Positions 19,761 through 28,952 of a stretch of DNA of 64,000 nt are shown in pieces. This DNA is from Natronospirillum operosum (GTDB lineage: Bacteria > Pseudomonadota > Gammaproteobacteria > Pseudomonadales > Natronospirillaceae), in assembly GCF_004768465.1 (NCBI RefSeq), contig NZ_SRMF01000002.1, positions 101,606 through 165,605 on the forward strand, given 5' to 3'. The notes beneath the pieces are model-generated. The model did not search any database. It saw only the letters and a list, made by a program, of their open reading frames with translations, and was not told the origin of the DNA. The translations under genes and the position numbers were made by a program. How positions within the stretch are numbered: the stretch's first letter is position 1; every line of letters starts with the position of its first letter.

Positions 19761-20672
19761 CTACAGAATCACCCACATCCAGAGCGGGATCACGACAAAG
19801 GCCAGCAGAGACTGGGCCGTGATCAGGTTGGCCATCAGGGTCGCATTGCCGCCCAGCTGTCGCGCCAGAATGTAAGCCGATGTCGCCGTGGGCAGGCAAC
19901 CCAGCAGCACCAGTACCTGCTGCATCAGCGGGTCCAGCCCCAGCAGTGCCGCGAAGCCCCAGAGCATACCCGGCATGGCCAGAAACTTGAATCCACTGGC
20001 CCGCATGATCGCCCCTGCATCGCCGCCCAGCGCCCGCGGCGCCAGCGCCACGCCGACGGCCAGCAGCCCCAGCGGCAGTGCCGTCGCACCCAGAAAGGCC
20101 AGGGTGTCGGCCGACCAGCCGGGCAGGCCGATGCCGGTAAAGTTCAGCAGCAGGCCAATGACACATCCGAGGATCAACGGATTGGTACCCAGTTCACGCC
20201 CGACCTTGCGCCAGTCCAGGCGTGCATCACCCAGCGCCAGCGAGAACATCAGCACGCAGCCGATGTTGACCAGAGGTATCTTCAGCCCCAGTACAATGGC
20301 CGCAAAGGCCAGGCCTGCAGGGCCAAACAGCGCATCCGCAGCCGCCAGACCGATATAGGTGTTGAACCGTACCGAGCCCTGATAGACCGAGGTCAGGGCG
20401 GCTCCATCACGAGCCTGCCAGCGGCGGGTCAGCAGAATCAGCAGGCTCACCGTGCCCAGTGCCAGCACCAGGGTGAGTATCAGCGGCGGCAGAATGGACC
20501 ACGCATACTCGGTCAGCGCCAGCCGGTGGATCAGCAGCGCCGGAAACAGCACGTAATAGGTCAGGCGCTCGATACCCGGCCAGTAGGTCCGACCGGGAAA
20601 ATCCAGCCGATTGAGAACTGCCCCCAGCAGAATCAGCAGAAACACCGGGCCCAGCGCACTGGCGATCATCAT
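19761..20672 (-). CDS. AEC-family (auxin efflux carrier-like) transporter
   Basis: This 303-residue inner-membrane protein has about ten hydrophobic segments in the two five-helix repeats of the AEC/BART superfamily. The second half shows the conserved LPLGLLAVG and the C-terminal helix with PTATSAYILARQLGG. Bacterial AEC proteins include malate/malonate and other organic-acid permeases; the substrate here is unknown. It is convergent with the DctD-like gene and divergent from the GGDEF/EAL gene. The nearby organic-acid transport genes make an organic-acid substrate plausible, but that is inference. Confidence 0.88.
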   Translation of the reverse strand: MMIASALGPVFLLILLGAVLNRLDFPGRTYWPGIERLTYYVLFPALLIHRLALTEYAWSILPPLILTLVLALGTVSLLILLTRRWQARDGAALTSVYQGSVRFNTYIGLAAADALFGPAGLAFAAIVLGLKIPLVNIGCVLMFSLALGDARLDWRKVGRELGTNPLILGCVIGLLLNFTGIGLPGWSADTLAFLGATALPLGLLAVGVALAPRALGGDAGAIMRASGFKFLAMPGMLWGFAALLGLDPLMQQVLVLLGCLPTATSAYILARQLGGNATLMANLITAQSLLAFVVIPLWMWVIL

Positions 20673-20881
20673 CTTGCTTGTACCGACATCAGGGGCTCCA
20701 GAACCAATACCGCACCGGGCGGAAGAATCCGCTCAAACTAGACCAGACCACCAGTGATCGCAAGCGCCACCCGCCAAAGGCGGTTGTCCGCCACACCGGC
20801 GGTTGCGGTATTTGGACAGAAATGCGCTATAGTCTAGTGGCACGGACGACATGTTCCTGTTATTTGCAGCCGAGGCCGCCA

Positions 20882-23440
20882 TTGACTACAGGGAAGAAAC
20901 AGCAGCGCTCACTATTGATCAGCCTGGTTGCACTGGTGACCATGCTTTCAGTGGCCCGGGCCGACACCATACAGGTCGGCCTGTACCAGAATGAGCCCAA
21001 GATCTATCGCGATGATCAGGGACAGCCTGCGGGTCTCTTCGTCGAGTTGATAGAGGCCATTGCCGAGGATCAGGGCTGGGCCCTGAACTTTGTCGATTGC
21101 CTGTGGGCCGACTGCCTGAGCCAGCTCGCGGGAGGTAATCTGGATCTGATGCCGGATGTCGCCTACACCCCGGACCGGGCCGGCCAGTTCGGTTTTCATC
21201 AGGTACCAATTGCCCAATCCTGGAGTCAGCTTTATGCACCACCGGGCAGTGCCCTGTTCAGTCTGTCCGACCTCGACGGGCGTCGTCTGGCAGTGCTGCG
21301 CAACTCCGTCCAGTATCACTACCTTGCTGCTGCGGCCGCAGACAGCGACCTGAACCTGGAGTTTGTTCAGGTCAGCAGCCTGCAAGACGGATTCAGCCAG
21401 GTCGAAAGCAGGCAGGCCGATGCAGTGGTTGCCAACCATTTCTATGGCAGTCGCCACCGGAACCACCATGGACTGACCGAGACCCCCATTACCTTCAATC
21501 TGGTCGGGCTCTTCTTCGCTGCCGCGCCAGATGCAGATCCGGCTCTGCTGAATGCCATCGATGCAGCCCTCGAAGCCTGGCAGGCCGATGCCCAGTCCCC
21601 CTATTATGCGGCTCTGGTCAGGGCATCAGCGATACCGGCAGAGCAGCGCCTCCCGCCCTGGGCACGGCTCCTGTTGCTCGGCGTTATCGGCCTGGTGATC
21701 TTGCTGCTGGCCACCAGTGCCGCCATGCGCTGGACCATCAAGCGACGGACAGCAGAGCTGCATGCCACCCACCACCGCATGACCCAATTGCTGGAAGGCA
21801 GTCCAGTGGTGGTCTACGCCCTGCAGATGCCGGACCTGGAACCCTATTGGGTAAGCGGCAATGTGAATCGCATCTTCGGCTTCAAACCGGAGCAGTTGGT
21901 TGCGGCGGACACCTGGGAGTCTCACCTGCACCCGGATGATCATGCTCTGGTCACCGGCACCCGCGACCGCATTCTGTCCTCGCAAAAGCGCAAGCAGGAA
22001 TACCGCTTGCTGGACGCCCAGGGCCGAGTCCGGCATATCCGGGACGAACAGCAACTGATACACAATGATCAGGGCCAACCGGAAGTCGTCGGTACCTGGA
22101 CAGACCTGACGCCCTACTATGAGCAGGAAGCGCAAGTACGGTATTTGCGCCAGTACGATGGCCTGACCGGCCTGCCCAATCGACGGCTGCTGATGGATCG
22201 GCTGGAGCATGCCCTGCGCCTGGCACGCCAGAACGGGCAGACCATCTGGCTGCTGTTCATTGATCTGGATCGATTCAAGGTGGTGAATGACACCCGAGGC
22301 ACCAGTGCCGGCGATGAACTGCTGCGCCTGGTCGCCCGGCGTCTGGAGACCCTGTGGCCGGGTGAAACCCTGGCTCGTCTGGGCGCCGACGAGTTCGTGC
22401 TGATGGCCGAAACCCACCACTTCGACCCTGCCCTGGCCAGTCAGCAGGTACTGCAGGTGCTGCGCGAGCCCCACCAGCTGCAGCAGGATTCCACCATGGT
22501 GAGTGCTTCGATCGGCATGGCCTGCTATCCCGATCACGCCGAAGATGCAGACCATCTGCTCACCTGTGCCGAACTGGCCATGGTGGAGGCCAAGAAGGGC
22601 GGCGGCAACCGCTGCAGCGAGTATCACCCCGCTCTGCGGCAACTCACCACAGCGGCTTTCGAGCTGGAAAATGCGCTGCGCCATGCGTTGCCCCGTCAGG
22701 AACTGCTGCTGCACTACCAGCCCCAGTTCAACCTGCACAGTGGTGATATCACAGGAGTCGAAGCCCTGATCCGCTGGCAACATCCGGAACGGGGACTGGT
22801 CTCGCCGGCCGAATTCATCCCGATCGCGGAGCGTACCGGCCTGATTCAGGCCCTGGATCACTGGGTGCTGGAGAAGGTCTGTCAGCAATTGCGGATCTGG
22901 GACCAGGTCGGCATGATTGTTCCCCGCGTGGCCATCAACATGGCGGCTGCGAGTCTGGAAGACGGTCAGTTTGCCGACTGGCTGGTGCAGACCGTGCACC
23001 GCTATCGACTGACGCCACAAAGGTTCGAACTGGAACTGACGGAGTCCATGATCATGCAGGCCCCGGAGCGCACCATTACGCTGCTGGAAGGACTGCGCCG
23101 GGCGGGCTTCGGTATCGCCATGGACGATTTCGGCACCGGATACTCGAACCTGGTCTATCTGCGCAACCTGCCACTGACCCAGCTCAAACTGGACCAGTCC
23201 TTTGTACGCGACATCGGCCGCTCACGTCCCAACGAGTCCATCACCCGCGCCATCATTGCAATGGCAGAGGCGCTGGATCTGCAGTTGCTGGCCGAAGGCA
23301 TCGAAACGGATGCCCAGCGCCGCTTCCTCACCGAGGCCGGCTGCCATCTGGGGCAGGGTTACCTGCTGGCCTACCCGCAGTCTGCCGAGGCCCTGGGCGA
23401 CAGCCTGGGGTCCCGGGATCAGGCCTCGAGAAGGGCATAA
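20882..23440 (+). CDS. Periplasmic-sensor PAS-GGDEF-EAL protein (c-di-GMP metabolism)
   Basis: This membrane protein probably hydrolyses cyclic di-GMP in response to a periplasmic ligand. I propose the TTG at 20882 (852 aa) because GAGG lies 6 bases upstream and it gives a clean signal peptide ending near ARA-DT; upstream in-frame codons look non-coding. Domains: SBP_bac_3-type ligand-binding domain (about 25-245), one membrane helix (about 260-283), PAS (about 300-410), GGDEF (about 420-580), EAL (about 595-845). The GGDEF motif reads GADEF (501-505) and no RxxD inhibitory site is visible. The EAL domain is intact (E627-A-L, DDFGTGYSN). Net activity is probably phosphodiesterase. Confidence 0.9.
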   Translation: MTTGKKQQRSLLISLVALVTMLSVARADTIQVGLYQNEPKIYRDDQGQPAGLFVELIEAIAEDQGWALNFVDCLWADCLSQLAGGNLDLMPDVAYTPDRAGQFGFHQVPIAQSWSQLYAPPGSALFSLSDLDGRRLAVLRNSVQYHYLAAAAADSDLNLEFVQVSSLQDGFSQVESRQADAVVANHFYGSRHRNHHGLTETPITFNLVGLFFAAAPDADPALLNAIDAALEAWQADAQSPYYAALVRASAIPAEQRLPPWARLLLLGVIGLVILLLATSAAMRWTIKRRTAELHATHHRMTQLLEGSPVVVYALQMPDLEPYWVSGNVNRIFGFKPEQLVAADTWESHLHPDDHALVTGTRDRILSSQKRKQEYRLLDAQGRVRHIRDEQQLIHNDQGQPEVVGTWTDLTPYYEQEAQVRYLRQYDGLTGLPNRRLLMDRLEHALRLARQNGQTIWLLFIDLDRFKVVNDTRGTSAGDELLRLVARRLETLWPGETLARLGADEFVLMAETHHFDPALASQQVLQVLREPHQLQQDSTMVSASIGMACYPDHAEDADHLLTCAELAMVEAKKGGGNRCSEYHPALRQLTTAAFELENALRHALPRQELLLHYQPQFNLHSGDITGVEALIRWQHPERGLVSPAEFIPIAERTGLIQALDHWVLEKVCQQLRIWDQVGMIVPRVAINMAAASLEDGQFADWLVQTVHRYRLTPQRFELELTESMIMQAPERTITLLEGLRRAGFGIAMDDFGTGYSNLVYLRNLPLTQLKLDQSFVRDIGRSRPNESITRAIIAMAEALDLQLLAEGIETDAQRRFLTEAGCHLGQGYLLAYPQSAEALGDSLGSRDQASRRA

Positions 23441-23465
23441 TCCCGGCGCCACCGCGCACCGCCAA

Positions 23466-23930
23466 CTATATCAGAGGCGCAAACTGCCCAGCTGTCAGCC
23501 GTTGCAGATCGGCCGTTGCCAGCTCAAGCTCCAGACCCCGCCGGCCTGCACTGACATAGATGACCTCGTGCTCCAGGGCGCTCTGATCTATCCAGGTGGC
23601 GAGCCGCTTTTTCTGCCCCAGCGGGCTGACTCCGCCCAGTACATAGCCGGTGGCCCGTTGCACATCAACCGGCGCCGCCATGGCCGCCTTCTTGGCGCCC
23701 GTTGCCCGGGCCAGATTTTTCAGGTTCAGCTGCGCCGTCACCGGCACCAGTGCCACCGCCAGCCTGCCGCTGTCCAGTTGGACCACCAGCGTCTTGAACA
23801 CCTGTTCCGCCGGCAGGCCGAGCTTGTCGGCAGCTTCCTGACCATAGGTACCGGCACCCGCATCATGGGTGTATTCATGTACCCTGAAGGGAACACGGGC
23901 AGCTTCCACCATTCTGACGGCGGGGGTCAT
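23466..23930 (-). CDS. ybaK: Cys-tRNA(Pro)/Cys-tRNA(Cys) deacylase YbaK-like
   Basis: This small cytosolic editing enzyme clears mischarged Cys-tRNA(Pro). The 154 residues match the YbaK/EbsC family across their length: VHEYTHDAGAGTYGQEAADKLG, then FKTLVV, the conserved Lys in NLKNLARATGAKKAAMA, and GYVLGGVSPLGQKKRL with the GGVSP signature. It ends 25 bases from the convergent GGDEF/EAL gene. The GGT-like gene on the same strand starts well upstream; these may or may not be co-transcribed (76-bp gap). Confidence 0.93.
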   Translation of the reverse strand: MTPAVRMVEAARVPFRVHEYTHDAGAGTYGQEAADKLGLPAEQVFKTLVVQLDSGRLAVALVPVTAQLNLKNLARATGAKKAAMAAPVDVQRATGYVLGGVSPLGQKKRLATWIDQSALEHEVIYVSAGRRGLELELATADLQRLTAGQFAPLI

Positions 23931-24006
23931 CTGTTCTCTCCTGCATCCAACGGACAGGCAATGGTGACACCGGCGAGGACGGCACCCGATGTCGGTTCAA
24001 TTCTGA

Positions 24007-25620
24007 CTACCAGGGCAGCGCCAGACCATCCGCTCTGGGCTCGCTGCCGGCCAGATAGCTGCCCAGTTCCGGCTGGCGCAGAATGATCTGGCCGCGACCA
24101 AAGCTCAGGCTGCTGGTCTGCTTGCGGACATCGTGCCCCCGGCGGGCCAGCGCCTGCGCCAGATGATCAGGAAAGTGCGGCTCCACCTCGACCGTGCGGC
24201 CAGAGGTCCACTTCCAGCGCGGCTGGTCCAGCGCCGCCTGCGGGTTCAGCCCCTCATTCAGCATGGCGGTGACCACCTGCAGGTGCCCCTGCGGCTGCAT
24301 ATCCCCGCCCATGACACCAAAGGGCCCGACCGGCGCACCGTCACGGGTCAGAAAGCCCGGAATAATGGTGTGATAGGGTCGCCGCCCGGGTGCCAGTTGG
24401 TTGGTTGCCTGCGCATCCAGCGAGAACGACTGCCCCCGATTCTGCAGACTGATACCGGTGCCGGGTACGACCATGCCGGAACCGAAGCCCTCGAAATTGC
24501 TCTGGATGAAGGACACCATGTTGCCGTCTTCATCCGCCGTGGCCAGATAGACAGTGCCACCCAGGCGGGGCTGCCCCCAGCCCGGTTCCAGTGCTTCGTG
24601 GCCAATCAGTCGGGCGCGCTCGGCCAGATAATCCGCCGCCAGCAACGCGTCGGTGCTGACCGGCATGTCATCACGCTCGGTGATGTAGTGCAGGCCGTCG
24701 GCAAAGGCCAGCTTGAGCGCCTCTATGCGCTGGTGCAACTGTTCCACCGGGTCGGTGAGCGCCCGGTGATTCAGGCTTTCCAGCATGCCCAGTGCCTGCA
24801 GGGCAATCAGCCCGCTGCCGTTGGGCGGCAGTTCCCATACGGTATGGCCCTGATAGTCCTGACTCAGGGGCGTGACCCACTCCGGCGCATAGTCATGCAG
24901 GTCTTCGGCCCGCAGCAAGCCGCCATGCTCGCGCATGAAGGCATCCAGCTGCTGCGCCAGCTGACCCTGATAGAAATCGGCCGACTCGCTGTCGGCCAGC
25001 CGCTCCAGCGTGCTGGCCAGCACCTCGGAACGCCAGACCTCACCGGCCGCAGGTGCACAGCCAGCAGGCGCAAAATGGTCGAACCAGGGGCGAAACTCGG
25101 GCTCGTCATAACGGCCATACTTGACTGCTGCCCGGGCCCACAGCTGGCTGGTGACCGGTGACACCGCAAAGCCGGCGCGGGCCAGAGATATGGCCGGCTG
25201 CAGCAACTGGCGAAACGGCAGTCGGCCCAGACGCCGGGACAGCGCCGCCCAGGAGGCCGGAGCTCCGGGTACCGTCACCGGCAGCAGGCCGTGATCAGGC
25301 ATGCGACTGTGGCCCCTGGCTCTGACCGCGTCTACCGTCAGCGCTGCCGGAGCCGGCCCGCTGCCATTCAGGCCGTGCAAGGCCCCATCCACCCAGGCAA
25401 TGGCAAAGGCATCACCACCGATACCATTGGAGGTCGGCTCGGTAACAGTCAGGGCAGCCGCCGCGGCAATGGCCGCATCCACCGCATTGCCACCGGCCTG
25501 CAGTATCTGCAGGCCGGCCTGTGCGGCCTGGGGTTGCGAGGTGGCCACCATGCTGCGGTGGCCGACTGCGGGCATGCGGCGGGAAGGAAAAGGCAGAAAA
25601 TGAGGGTCGGTTGGCATCAC
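24007..25620 (-). CDS. Gamma-glutamyltransferase family protein (YwrD-like)
   Basis: This is an Ntn-hydrolase that in its family cleaves gamma-glutamyl bonds after self-processing. The 537 residues show the large-subunit signature GGNAVDAAIAAAAALTVTEP (about 40-60) with GIGGDAFA, and the small-subunit start at Thr356 in LGGTVYLATADEDGNMVS, the expected nucleophile after autocleavage. No signal peptide is visible, which fits YwrD-type cytosolic members more than secreted GGT. The C-terminal part keeps GGDMQPQGHLQV. The substrate is not certain; some relatives act on cephalosporin side chains or gamma-glutamyl amides. Confidence 0.92.
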   Translation of the reverse strand: MMPTDPHFLPFPSRRMPAVGHRSMVATSQPQAAQAGLQILQAGGNAVDAAIAAAAALTVTEPTSNGIGGDAFAIAWVDGALHGLNGSGPAPAALTVDAVRARGHSRMPDHGLLPVTVPGAPASWAALSRRLGRLPFRQLLQPAISLARAGFAVSPVTSQLWARAAVKYGRYDEPEFRPWFDHFAPAGCAPAAGEVWRSEVLASTLERLADSESADFYQGQLAQQLDAFMREHGGLLRAEDLHDYAPEWVTPLSQDYQGHTVWELPPNGSGLIALQALGMLESLNHRALTDPVEQLHQRIEALKLAFADGLHYITERDDMPVSTDALLAADYLAERARLIGHEALEPGWGQPRLGGTVYLATADEDGNMVSFIQSNFEGFGSGMVVPGTGISLQNRGQSFSLDAQATNQLAPGRRPYHTIIPGFLTRDGAPVGPFGVMGGDMQPQGHLQVVTAMLNEGLNPQAALDQPRWKWTSGRTVEVEPHFPDHLAQALARRGHDVRKQTSSLSFGRGQIILRQPELGSYLAGSEPRADGLALPW

Positions 25621-25690
25621 TGCACCCGGGTCCGATAAATGAGACCCTGATCTTAACCAGCCAGGCTCTGCCTCGCCACTACCAGAGACC

Positions 25691-26569
25691 CTAACGCTTC
25701 AGCGCTCTGTATTGGCTGGGGCTGGTACCCGTCTCTCTGCGAAAGCGATTGCTGAAGTGGCTGCTGGACCCGAACCCGCATTGCAGGGCGATTTCCGTCA
25801 TGCTCAGCGCGGTCTGCTCCAACAGCTGGCGCGCCCGGACCAGGCGGCGATGCAGCACATAGCGATGGGGCGCGTAACCCGTGGCTTGCCTGAACATGCG
25901 GGCGAAATGATAGTCACTCAGGCCGGTTACCCCGGCCAGTTCAGACAGAGTCAGCGGCTGATCCAGATGGTGTTCGGCAAAATCGACCACGCGCTTCAGT
26001 TGCCAGCCTGGCAGCCCACCACTGGGGCGTGGCGTTGGCAGGCGACGCTGGCTATAGTGCCGCAGGGTGTGTATCAGTGCCGTCTGAGTGGCGGAGTCCA
26101 GCGCCAACTGGTCGAGCGGGTCCTGCCAGTTGCTCTGGCTCAGGGTGGTGCAGAACAGCTGTATCAGCAGTGGATCCTGAGCAAAGTCGATCTCGTCCAG
26201 CTGTATGCGCTGACCGTCCTTGTCCCATACCTGCTCGATCAGTTGTTGCAGATGTGCATCGCTGAAATAGAAATGCAGCAGGGAGATCGGACCCGATACG
26301 TCCCAGGTGGTGGCCAGAGAGGCCGGCAGCAAACACATGCTCGAGTGGGCCTGGCTGCCAATGATGCGAGCGCCTTGTCGACGTACCGAGTGAGCGGCAC
26401 CGTCCAGGTAGACACTCAGGGTGTGATGGTCCGCCCGGATGTTTTCAATGTAATCCCCCTGATTGTCCCAGCGCACCAGACCCATGCCGTTTTTCAGCTG
26501 AGTACTGGCAACGAGACGTGCTTGCGTCTGGCGCATCCTCGGGTATTGATTCAGGGTATCGGCGAACAT
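25691..26569 (-). CDS. AraC-family transcriptional regulator
   Basis: The 292-residue DNA-binding protein has a ligand-type N-terminal region and a C-terminal AraC domain (about 190-292) with two helix-turn-helix motifs: LTLSELAGVTGLSDYHFARM and MTEIALQCGFGSSSHFSNRF. It is divergent from the EamA exporter at 26750 across 180 bases, a frequent arrangement in which the regulator controls the exporter. The inducer is unknown. Confidence 0.93.
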   Translation of the reverse strand: MFADTLNQYPRMRQTQARLVASTQLKNGMGLVRWDNQGDYIENIRADHHTLSVYLDGAAHSVRRQGARIIGSQAHSSMCLLPASLATTWDVSGPISLLHFYFSDAHLQQLIEQVWDKDGQRIQLDEIDFAQDPLLIQLFCTTLSQSNWQDPLDQLALDSATQTALIHTLRHYSQRRLPTPRPSGGLPGWQLKRVVDFAEHHLDQPLTLSELAGVTGLSDYHFARMFRQATGYAPHRYVLHRRLVRARQLLEQTALSMTEIALQCGFGSSSHFSNRFRRETGTSPSQYRALKR

Positions 26570-26631
26570 GTCTGCGGCCTGGGTGTCCTGGACACGGGTG
26601 ACCCGGCCAAGATTACTCAGGCCCTGGGTGC

Positions 26632-26637
26632 TTTACA
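26632..26637 (+). promoter_or_regulatory. Possible -10 element for the EamA exporter gene
   Basis: TACAAT lies about 112 bases upstream of the exporter start in the divergent gap. The hexamer 17 bases upstream (GATTAC) is a weak -35, as expected if the AraC regulator activates this promoter. Confidence 0.35.
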
Positions 26638-26749
26638 ATCCTGTCGCCCACTTAACCGCAAGAACAGACAAATGGCCGCAACAGCGTGCAAGCCAACGCA
26701 CATGCTTTCGGCAAAGATCCGACCATCACCAACTCGTTCAAGGACTGAC

Positions 26750-27703
26750 ATGAACAGCCTGCTGTATATCTCGACCGTTCTGATCTGGGGCTCGACCTGG
26801 CTGGCCATTGCCTGGCAGGTGGGGGAAGTGGCCGTGCCGGTGTCTGTATTCTATCGCTTCATCATGGCAGCACTGGTGCTCCTGATTGGCCTGATGCTGT
26901 GGCGCAGACGGCAGCCGCTGAGCGGGCAGGATCACCTGTTCTGCGTGCTGCAGGGCAGCTGTGTATTTGGCCTGAATTTCTACTGTTTTTATCTCGCCGC
27001 CGGCGTCTTGCCCAGCGGCCTGATCGCGATCCTGTTTTCCATGTCGACCCTGTTCAATGCGTTCAACGGCTATCTGTTTTTTCGCACACCGGTTCCCCGG
27101 GTCTTCTACCCGGCGCTGGTTCTGGGGCTGCTGGGCATGGCCATGGTGTTCTGGCAGGACCTGGTCGCTGTCCAGGCCACCTGGACGCTGGCGGGTGCCA
27201 TTGGTCTGTCGCTGCTGGGTACCTTCGGCTTCTCGCTGGGCAATATGGTATCGGTGCGTCACCAGCGCCGAGGCCTGCAGATCAGCACCACCAACGCCTT
27301 TGCCATGCTGTACGGGGCTCTGTTGCTGGGTTCGATAGCCTTGCTTCAGGGTGCCAGCTTTACCTTGCCTGCCGAGCCCCGATATCTGGGGGCCCTGATC
27401 TATCTGGCGGTCATTGGCTCGGTGGGCGGTTTCGGGGCCTACTTCATGCTGGTCGGCCGGATCGGTGCCGGCAAGGCTGCCTATGCCACGGTGCTGTTTC
27501 CTCTGGTCGCCCTGGCCTTGTCGACGGTGTTTGAGGGGTACCAGTGGCGAGCTGATGCCCTGACAGGGCTGGTGATGATATTGAGCGGCAACCTGCTCAT
27601 GTTCAATGCCCACAAGGTGGTGTGGCGGTGGCTGAAGCCGGAGCGGCGCCTCATAGACGGTCCGGAGGTTCGACATGGGGGCAATACGGAAAGGAAAATT
27701 TAA
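26750..27703 (+). CDS. EamA/DMT-family transporter
   Basis: This 317-residue inner-membrane protein carries two EamA repeats (about 5-140 and 150-290) and roughly ten helices. The ATG at 26750 has AAGGA 6 bases upstream and gives the family start MNSLLYISTVLIWGSTWLAI; the longer upstream frame runs through the regulator gene in antisense and is not real. DMT proteins export amino acids or other small metabolites. Which substrate is not visible. It is paired with the divergent AraC regulator. Confidence 0.93.
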   Translation: MNSLLYISTVLIWGSTWLAIAWQVGEVAVPVSVFYRFIMAALVLLIGLMLWRRRQPLSGQDHLFCVLQGSCVFGLNFYCFYLAAGVLPSGLIAILFSMSTLFNAFNGYLFFRTPVPRVFYPALVLGLLGMAMVFWQDLVAVQATWTLAGAIGLSLLGTFGFSLGNMVSVRHQRRGLQISTTNAFAMLYGALLLGSIALLQGASFTLPAEPRYLGALIYLAVIGSVGGFGAYFMLVGRIGAGKAAYATVLFPLVALALSTVFEGYQWRADALTGLVMILSGNLLMFNAHKVVWRWLKPERRLIDGPEVRHGGNTERKI

Positions 27704-27724
27704 TGTTGTTGCTCAAACAAGAGC

Positions 27725-27753
27725 TGGACGTTTTATTGATTTATAGGTATACC
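27725..27753 (+). promoter_or_regulatory. Possible sigma70 promoter before small exported protein
   Basis: TGGACG (27725-27730) and TATACC (27748-27753) are spaced by 17 bases, each matching four of six consensus positions. The surrounding stretch is AT-rich and includes the inverted pair TTTATTG/CAATAAA. This is suggestive only. Confidence 0.3.
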
Positions 27754-27811
27754 CAATAAACACGGTACAACCGTAATCACTGAAACACTCACTGAAGCAG
27801 CCAATTATAGA

Positions 27812-28117
27812 ATGATGAGCCGTGCTCTGCTCTCACTGTTTACCGCCCTGTTGCTGGGTACACTGGTGTCGGCTCCGCTGGCAGCAGGGGCAGCGCCTGG
27901 TCACAGTGACGAGCCATCGTTCCACACCCCGTTTGTCGACGGGGAGGCGCTCCCGAGCGTGTCTTCGGGAGACGATTCGGACGATTCCGGTTGTCTGATC
28001 CGCGCAAGGGCGATGCCCCTGGCGTTGCGGCCGGTTGCAGCCCCTTTGCCCGTGCCGGTGGATCTGACACTCACCGCAGAACGCCCGCACGCTCGCGCAC
28101 CGCCACACCACCTCTGA
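27812..28117 (+). CDS. Small exported protein of unknown function
   Basis: The 101-residue frame begins with a convincing signal peptide (MMSRALLSLFTALLLGTLVSAPLAAGA). A short acidic, Ser/Asp-rich middle (SSGDDSDDSG) and a Pro/Arg/His-rich tail ending PPHHL follow. No family is recognised. The ribosome site is poor, so expression is uncertain. Its last bases form the first copy of a 31-bp direct repeat that recurs after the CBS gene. A single Cys lies in DSGCLIRAR. It could be a real periplasmic protein or a fortuitous frame. Confidence 0.5.
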   Translation: MMSRALLSLFTALLLGTLVSAPLAAGAAPGHSDEPSFHTPFVDGEALPSVSSGDDSDDSGCLIRARAMPLALRPVAAPLPVPVDLTLTAERPHARAPPHHL

Positions 28118-28131
28118 TTCTGAACCAATCA
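28101..28131 (+). repeat. Direct repeat R1 flanking the CBS-domain gene
   Basis: This 31-bp block (CGCCACACCACCTCTGATTC onward) matches 28869-28899 at 27 of 31 positions in the same orientation. The two copies bracket the CBS gene. R1 overlaps the 3' end of the small exported-protein frame. Confidence 0.7.
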
Positions 28132-28210
28132 GACCATGACTGGCCCTGTACCGGTTATGGAAGTTTCTGTTTGCGCATTTGAGATGCGCGACTGTCAGAG
28201 GTACCTGAAA

Positions 28211-28765
28211 ATGAAACAACTCCCACTGTCCCGCCTTGAGCGGCAGGACCACCTGGTGAATCCGTACGAGTTCTCCGACTGGACCGAGCGGTCGCCGGTG
28301 TTGTCGTTGATGAAGGACTTTCGTGTTCACCAGCCCCATACGGTTCATCCCGATGCGGACGCTATTGAGGCTGCCAGACTGATGTCCATGGAAGGTGTGA
28401 CCGAGAAACTGGTGACCGACAAGGACGGCGAGCTGGTCGGCTTGCTGACCAGAGACGAGCTCTCCGAGCAGCGTATACTGATCGCTCAGACCGCACTGGA
28501 TGTGAGGCGCCATGAACTCACAGTCTCGGACCTGATGCGCCCACGGGAGGACATTCCGGTGGTGGACTATGAGGCATTGCAAGGCGCGCTGGTTGTCGAT
28601 CTGGTCAACACCCTGCGTGAAACGGGCGAGAGCCACTGCCTGGTTCTGGACCGAATCGAGCATCAGATAAGAGGGCTGATTTCGGTGGCAGACATCGCCA
28701 GCCGGCTGCATCAACCACTGGCGGTAAAACCGAAAATATCCATCGCTCAGGCGGTGTTGTCCTGA
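28211..28765 (+). CDS. CBS-domain protein
   Basis: This 184-residue soluble protein has two CBS motifs (about 35-90 and 100-165), which in other proteins bind adenine nucleotides and act as energy or redox sensors. The segment MKDFRVHQPHTVHPDADAIEAARLM is a typical first CBS strand-helix unit, and GELVGLLTRDEL a typical end of one. I chose the ATG at 28211 because AGAGG lies about 9 bases upstream; the frame stays open for 25 more codons. No effector domain is attached, so it probably acts on a partner. It is flanked by imperfect direct repeats and followed by a GC-only stem-loop. Confidence 0.85.
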   Translation: MKQLPLSRLERQDHLVNPYEFSDWTERSPVLSLMKDFRVHQPHTVHPDADAIEAARLMSMEGVTEKLVTDKDGELVGLLTRDELSEQRILIAQTALDVRRHELTVSDLMRPREDIPVVDYEALQGALVVDLVNTLRETGESHCLVLDRIEHQIRGLISVADIASRLHQPLAVKPKISIAQAVLS

Positions 28766-28775
28766 CAACAGAGAC

Positions 28776-28798
28776 GCGGCGCCCATGGGGGGCGCCGC
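28776..28798 (+). terminator. GC-rich stem-loop after the CBS gene
   Basis: GCGGCGCCC (28776-28784) pairs perfectly with GGGCGCCGC (28790-28798) around a 5-base loop, 11 bases after the CBS stop codon. There is no clear T tract, so it may be a weak terminator or an mRNA-stabilising hairpin. Confidence 0.5.
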
Positions 28799-28868
28799 CA
28801 TGTACACCATTCTGCTTTTGCTCCCCCCGGCGAGACGTTTGGAGCATGTGAGCTACAGAAGAAGCGCC

Positions 28869-28899
28869 CGCCACATTACCTCTGATCCTGAACCAACCA
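28869..28899 (+). repeat. Direct repeat R2 flanking the CBS-domain gene
   Basis: This is the second copy of the 31-bp block at 28101-28131 with four mismatches, placed about 105 bases after the CBS stop. The stretch 28766-29207 contains no gene I can support; it holds the stem-loop, this repeat, a palindrome and a sigma54-like promoter. Confidence 0.7.
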
Positions 28900-28952
28900 A
28901 GCCACTGGGAGCGGCCGGTCACAGAACACCGCGACTGCTCCCGATTGTCCAC

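Noticed and set aside
20803-20827. Sigma70 promoter TTGCGG...TATAGT before the EAL gene
   Set aside because: The spacing of 19 bases is outside the usual range and no better -35 was found; not annotated.
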